From the NCBI GenBank assembly GCA_913054565.1, contig CAJXHW010000047.1, positions 1 to 9,878 on the forward strand: 9,878 nt of DNA, read 5' to 3'. Numbering within the stretch: the stretch's first letter is position 1; every line of letters starts with the position of its first letter. The position numbers were made by a program, and so were the translations under genes. Source of the DNA: an uncultured Kordia sp. (GTDB lineage Bacteria > Bacteroidota > Bacteroidia > Flavobacteriales > Flavobacteriaceae). Below, in pieces: positions 6,889 through 9,878 of the stretch. The notes under the pieces were generated by a model. The model worked only from the letters and a program-made list of their open reading frames with translations, was not told where the DNA came from and made no database searches.

Positions 6889-6907
6889 TGAGTAAATAAG
6901 TGTTTTA

Positions 6908-7681
6908 ATGGAGTTAAAGTTACATAAACCGATTTGTTTTTTCGATTTAGAAACAACAGGAATTCAGGTGTCAAAAGATAGAATAGTAGAAATATCTATT
7001 CTGAAAGTATTTCCAAATGGGAATAAAGAAAGTAAAACATGGTTGGTAAATCCAGAAATGAAAATACCAGCTGAAACAACAGCTGTTCACGGAATTACTG
7101 ATGAAAAAGTAGCTAATGAACCTACTTTTAAAGAGTTGGCACCAGTGGTGTATCAAATGATAAAAGATTCTGATTTGGCTGGTTTTAATTCAGACCGTTT
7201 TGATATTCCTTTATTAGCAGAGGAAATGTTGCGTGCCGAAATTGATTTTGATATGAAAAACACAGTAACTGTAGATGTGCAGACTATTTTTCATAAAAAA
7301 GAACAACGAACATTAAGTGCTGGATATAAGTTTTATTGCGGAAAAGACCTTGATGGGGCGCATTCTGCAGCAGTAGATACCAATGCAACCTATGAAATAT
7401 TATTAGCGCAGTTAGAGCGTTATCCTGATTTAGAAAATAACATAAAAGATTTAAGTGAGTTTAGTACGCGTAAAAAAAGTGCTGATTTTGCGGGCTTTAT
7501 TATTTATAATAAAGAAGAACAAGAGGTCTTTAGTTTTGGTAAGCATAAAGGAAAATTAGTTGAAGAAGTGTTGCAAAGTGAGCCAGGATATTATAATTGG
7601 ATTCAGAATGCAGATTTCCCATTATATACTAAAAAAGTGTTAACGGCAATCAAGTTACGTCAATTAACTAATAAATTTTAG
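6908..7681 (+). CDS. DEDDh 3'-5' exonuclease (DNA polymerase III epsilon-like) with ExoX-like C-terminal domain
   Basis: This 257-residue nuclease is of the DnaQ/RNase T superfamily and removes nucleotides from 3' ends with two metal ions. All five acidic/histidine residues are visible: Asp13 and Glu15 in FFDLETTG (Exo I), Asp99 in GFNSDRFDIPLL (Exo II), and His152 with Asp157 in AHSAAVDTNATYE (Exo III, the DEDDh type). VNPEMKIPAETTAVHGITDE (47-66) is the usual connecting motif. After about residue 185 a second small domain (VFSFGKHKGKLVEEVL, PGYYNWIQNADFP) resembles the C-terminal module of exonuclease X and related proteins. It lacks the polymerase-binding context of a true epsilon subunit, and a processing or repair nuclease acting on DNA ends or small RNAs is more likely than replicative proofreading. 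It opens the operon; its TAG is followed after 3 bases by the FAH gene. The start is set by the promoter position and the lack of an earlier ATG. Confidence 0.9.
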   Translation: MELKLHKPICFFDLETTGIQVSKDRIVEISILKVFPNGNKESKTWLVNPEMKIPAETTAVHGITDEKVANEPTFKELAPVVYQMIKDSDLAGFNSDRFDIPLLAEEMLRAEIDFDMKNTVTVDVQTIFHKKEQRTLSAGYKFYCGKDLDGAHSAAVDTNATYEILLAQLERYPDLENNIKDLSEFSTRKKSADFAGFIIYNKEEQEVFSFGKHKGKLVEEVLQSEPGYYNWIQNADFPLYTKKVLTAIKLRQLTNKF

Positions 7682-7684
7682 CCG

Positions 7685-8296
7685 ATGAAAATTATTTGTA
7701 TTGGTAGAAATTATACAGAGCATATTGAAGAATTAGCAAACGAACGCCCAACTGAGCCTGTAGTTTTTTTAAAACCTGACACTTCAATATTGTTAAAAAA
7801 ACAACCATTTTTTATCCCTGACTTTAGCGCTGATGTGCATCATGAAGTTGAGGTTTTAGTTAAAATTGATAGAATAGGGAAATATATTGACTCAAAATTC
7901 TCTCATAAATACTATAGTCAAATTGGTTTAGGAATTGATTTTACTGCAAGAGATTTACAAGCAAAATTAAAAGCTAAAGGACTTCCTTGGGAAAAAGCCA
8001 AGAGTTTTGACGGTGCAGCAGTTGTAGGAAATTGGGTTGATAAATCTAAGTTTGAATCAATGGATTCTTTAAGTTTTTGTTTAGAAAAAAACGGCGAGAA
8101 AGTTCAAGTTGGTCATACTGCAAACATGCTTTGGAAAATAGATGAGATTATAGCCTATGTATCGCAGTATTTCACATTAAAAATAGGAGATATTATTTTT
8201 ACAGGCACACCTTCTGGAGTAGGTAAAGTTGATCCTAATGACACTTTAGAAGGATTTTTAGAGTCTGAAAAATTGTTTTCAATCAAAGTTAAATAA
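7685..8296 (+). CDS. Fumarylacetoacetate hydrolase (FAH) family protein, FAHD1-like
   Basis: This 203-residue protein covers the complete catalytic fold of the short FAH enzymes, such as FAHD1 (acylpyruvase and oxaloacetate decarboxylase). It opens MKIICIGRNYTEH, as is usual for this subgroup. The Mg/Mn ligands are visible as Glu54 and Glu56 in HHEVEV and Asp85 in GIDFTARDLQ. The substrate-side motif PWEKAKSFDGAA (101-112) and GTPSGVG (174-180) follow. The large N-terminal domain of tyrosine-pathway FAH is absent, which fits a small-acid decarboxylase or hydrolase such as acylpyruvate or oxaloacetate rather than a dedicated fumarylacetoacetase. It sits 3 bases after the exonuclease and ends in a double stop TAATAA. 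The substrate is inferred only at subfamily level; a role in disposing of excess oxaloacetate or of damaged keto acids is possible. Confidence 0.92.
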   Translation: MKIICIGRNYTEHIEELANERPTEPVVFLKPDTSILLKKQPFFIPDFSADVHHEVEVLVKIDRIGKYIDSKFSHKYYSQIGLGIDFTARDLQAKLKAKGLPWEKAKSFDGAAVVGNWVDKSKFESMDSLSFCLEKNGEKVQVGHTANMLWKIDEIIAYVSQYFTLKIGDIIFTGTPSGVGKVDPNDTLEGFLESEKLFSIKVK

Positions 8297-8317
8297 TAAC
8301 AAGATTAATAAAATTGT

Positions 8318-8659
8318 ATGGAAGTGAATTATAGTTTAAATAAAGTAACAGAATTAGCTTCAGGTGATAACGATTTTATTGCTGCCATTGCTGCTGCTTT
8401 TTTAGACGAAGTGCCAGAGGCAGTTTCAGAAATTGAAGTTGGAATTAATGAAGGTGATTTTGTAAAAGTATACCAAAACGCACACAAAATTAAACCAACC
8501 ATTCAGTTGTTTGATATTCCAGTATTTGAAGATCTTGTAATGATTCAAAACTGGGGTAAATTAGAGCAAAAAGATAAAAATATAGCTAATGAGTTTAAGC
8601 GATTAAGCGCTATCATTAAAACGGTAACTTCTGAGTTGAAATCTGATTTTAAATTATAA
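8318..8659 (+). CDS. Stand-alone Hpt (histidine phosphotransfer) domain protein
   Basis: This 113-residue, mostly helical protein consists of little more than one Hpt domain. The phospho-accepting histidine is His56 in NAHKIKPTIQLFDI (54-67), corresponding to the canonical AH-x-L-K-G-x-S motif; the glycine after the lysine is Pro60 here. I recall KP at this point from other orphan Hpt proteins of Bacteroidota, but could not check. It has no kinase, receiver or membrane part. A phosphorelay would pass phosphate between a hybrid histidine kinase and a response regulator encoded elsewhere, because none is present in this window. It starts 21 bases after the FAH gene, and its TAA overlaps the cinA ATG by one base (TAATG), so the two are probably translationally coupled. 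Family confidence is good; whether the protein is active in phosphotransfer is not shown. Confidence 0.82.
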   Translation: MEVNYSLNKVTELASGDNDFIAAIAAAFLDEVPEAVSEIEVGINEGDFVKVYQNAHKIKPTIQLFDIPVFEDLVMIQNWGKLEQKDKNIANEFKRLSAIIKTVTSELKSDFKL

Positions 8660-9878
8660 TGAGAGCAGAAATAATAACTATAGGAGATGAAATTTTAATT
8701 GGACAAATAGTAGATTCTAATTCAGCATTTATAGGTAAAGAACTTAATAAAATTGGCGTAGCTGTACATCAAATATCATCAATACAAGATCATAAAGAAC
8801 ATATTATAACAGCTTTAAAAGAAGCTGAAACAAGGGCAGATGTTATTATCATTACTGGTGGGTTAGGGCCAACAAAAGATGATATTACAAAATTAACACT
8901 ATGTGATTATTTTAATGATGAACTGGTTGAAGATAAAGTTGTTTTAAATCATGTAGAACAATTGTTAGGGAGTTTGAATATTCCTATAAATGAGATGAAT
9001 AAAAAACAAGCTCTAGTGCCTTCAAAAACTATAGTGCTTAAAAACGAGAATGGTACTGCCCCAGGAATGTATTTTCATGAAAATGGGAAAGTAATCATTT
9101 CTTTGCCAGGAGTACCTTATGAAATGAAGGTGGTATTTAAAGATGAGGTTATCCCTAGGTTAACGTCAGAGTTTCACTTGCCTTACATACTTCATAAAAC
9201 TGTAATTACTCAAGGAATAGCAGAAAGTGTATTGGCAGAACAAATTTATGAATGGGAAAATGCATTGCCAAGTGTTGTGAAATTAGCGTATTTACCAAGT
9301 CTTGGTGTGGTTAGGTTACGTTTATCTGCAAGAGGGGATGATAAAAACGACGTTGAAAAAGTTGTAAATTCAGAATTAAAAAAGCTAAATGAACTTATAG
9401 GTGATGTAATTATTGGTTTTGATGAAGAGACACCAGAAACCGCATTAAAAAAAATGTTGATAGCTAGAAAGCAAACTCTTGCAGTCGCAGAAAGTTGTAC
9501 GGGTGGCTTTATAGCATCTTGCTTAACACAAAACGAAGGTGTTTCCTCGTTTTTTAAAGGTAGTATGGTTACCTATCAAACAGAAACGAAATCATCTGTT
9601 TTGGGTATAGATGCTAGTGTTATTGAATACAATTCGGTTGTGAGTGAAGTTGTTGCTCATGAGATGGCTCTTAAAATTAAAGAGCAGTTTCAGTCCGATT
9701 ATGCAATTGCAACAACCGGAAATGCTGGGCCAACAAAAGGAGACTCTGAAGCTGAAATAGGAACGGTATTTATTGCCGTAGCTTCACCAAAAAATGTTCT
9801 TGTTAAAGAATTTAATTTCGGAACCAATAGATTTAGAGTAATTCAGAGAGCAAAAAACAAAGCTTTTGAATTGTTAAT
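8659..9878 (+). CDS. cinA: CinA: two-domain protein with NMN deamidase (PncC) domain; 3' end cut by window
   Basis: 406 complete codons are visible and the frame is still open at the window edge, with an expected total near 415. The N-terminal COG1058/MoaB-like domain (about 1-165) starts MRAEIITIGDEILIGQIVDSN and has GGLGPTKDD (67-75). In characterised members this domain hydrolyses ADP-ribose or related pyrophosphates. A middle region (165-255) leads to the C-terminal PncC domain (about 258-406), which deamidates nicotinamide mononucleotide to nicotinate mononucleotide in NAD salvage. Conserved parts are AESCTGG (277-283) with the proposed catalytic Ser279, Tyr306 in MVTYQTETK, TGNAGPTKG (353-361), and a closing NRFRVIQRAKNKAFELL containing the usual arginine. 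The canonical G-x-S-G-P-G-G loop is replaced by TTGNAGPTKGD, which I believe is normal for Bacteroidota. The ATG overlaps the preceding stop. The competence/damage-inducible name comes from Gram-positive homologues and does not prove that role here. Confidence 0.96.
   Translation, partial: MRAEIITIGDEILIGQIVDSNSAFIGKELNKIGVAVHQISSIQDHKEHIITALKEAETRADVIIITGGLGPTKDDITKLTLCDYFNDELVEDKVVLNHVEQLLGSLNIPINEMNKKQALVPSKTIVLKNENGTAPGMYFHENGKVIISLPGVPYEMKVVFKDEVIPRLTSEFHLPYILHKTVITQGIAESVLAEQIYEWENALPSVVKLAYLPSLGVVRLRLSARGDDKNDVEKVVNSELKKLNELIGDVIIGFDEETPETALKKMLIARKQTLAVAESCTGGFIASCLTQNEGVSSFFKGSMVTYQTETKSSVLGIDASVIEYNSVVSEVVAHEMALKIKEQFQSDYAIATTGNAGPTKGDSEAEIGTVFIAVASPKNVLVKEFNFGTNRFRVIQRAKNKAFELL

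Noticed and set aside
6971..7156. 61-codon minus-strand frame inside the exonuclease gene
   Set aside because: Antisense to the Exo I region, with a low-complexity Phe/Tyr/Ser composition and no start signals.
1..9878. Mobile element, CRISPR, tRNA/rRNA or defence-system signals
   Set aside because: No transposase, integrase, regularly spaced repeats, cloverleaf or known defence domains are seen on either strand; gene content and composition look uniformly chromosomal.

Overview
The window looks like ordinary chromosomal sequence from a marine-type Flavobacteriaceae member (phylum Bacteroidota). The reasons are strong AT richness, an almost complete lack of Shine-Dalgarno sequences, two exact copies of the Bacteroidota -7 promoter element TAnnTTTG, and typical families: a long OstA/LptA-like protein, a lipoprotein M61 peptidase, an E2 acyltransferase and a two-domain CinA. 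The genus cannot be fixed from this sequence alone.

Left part (1-3805), minus strand: an M61-family lipoprotein peptidase with a PDZ domain (1952-3805) is followed by a hairpin terminator (1868-1906). Next come an LptA/OstA-like secreted protein with a TTG start (43-1776) and, 8 bases further on, the first 11 codons of what looks like a class-III aminotransferase (1-34).

Middle (3942-6734): a GT2 glycosyltransferase (3942-4931) and a lipoylated 2-oxo acid dehydrogenase E2 subunit (5017-6330) run on the plus strand. They converge on a small secreted protein of unknown function (6366-6734, minus). A perfect 17-bp inverted repeat (6350-6389) serves as terminator for both directions. Unusually, it lies partly inside the last codons of the small gene.

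Right part (6908-9878), plus strand: an exact -7 promoter element leads a tight four-gene operon. The genes are a DEDDh 3'-5' exonuclease with an ExoX-like C-terminal domain, an FAHD1-like fumarylacetoacetate-hydrolase-family enzyme, a stand-alone Hpt phosphotransfer protein, and CinA, which is cut by the window end about ten residues short of its expected C-terminus. The gaps are 3, 21 and -1 bases. The operon mixes nucleic acid trimming, small-acid metabolism, phosphorelay signalling and pyridine-nucleotide salvage; a common purpose is not obvious.

I see no mobile element, CRISPR array, tRNA, rRNA or phage gene. No gap between genes exceeds 175 bases. I do not find a convincing undescribed multi-gene system here. 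The points most worth a second look are the A13 tract plus terminator that together define the C-terminus of the small secreted protein, the very basic tail of the LptA-like protein, and the orphan Hpt protein coupled to cinA.
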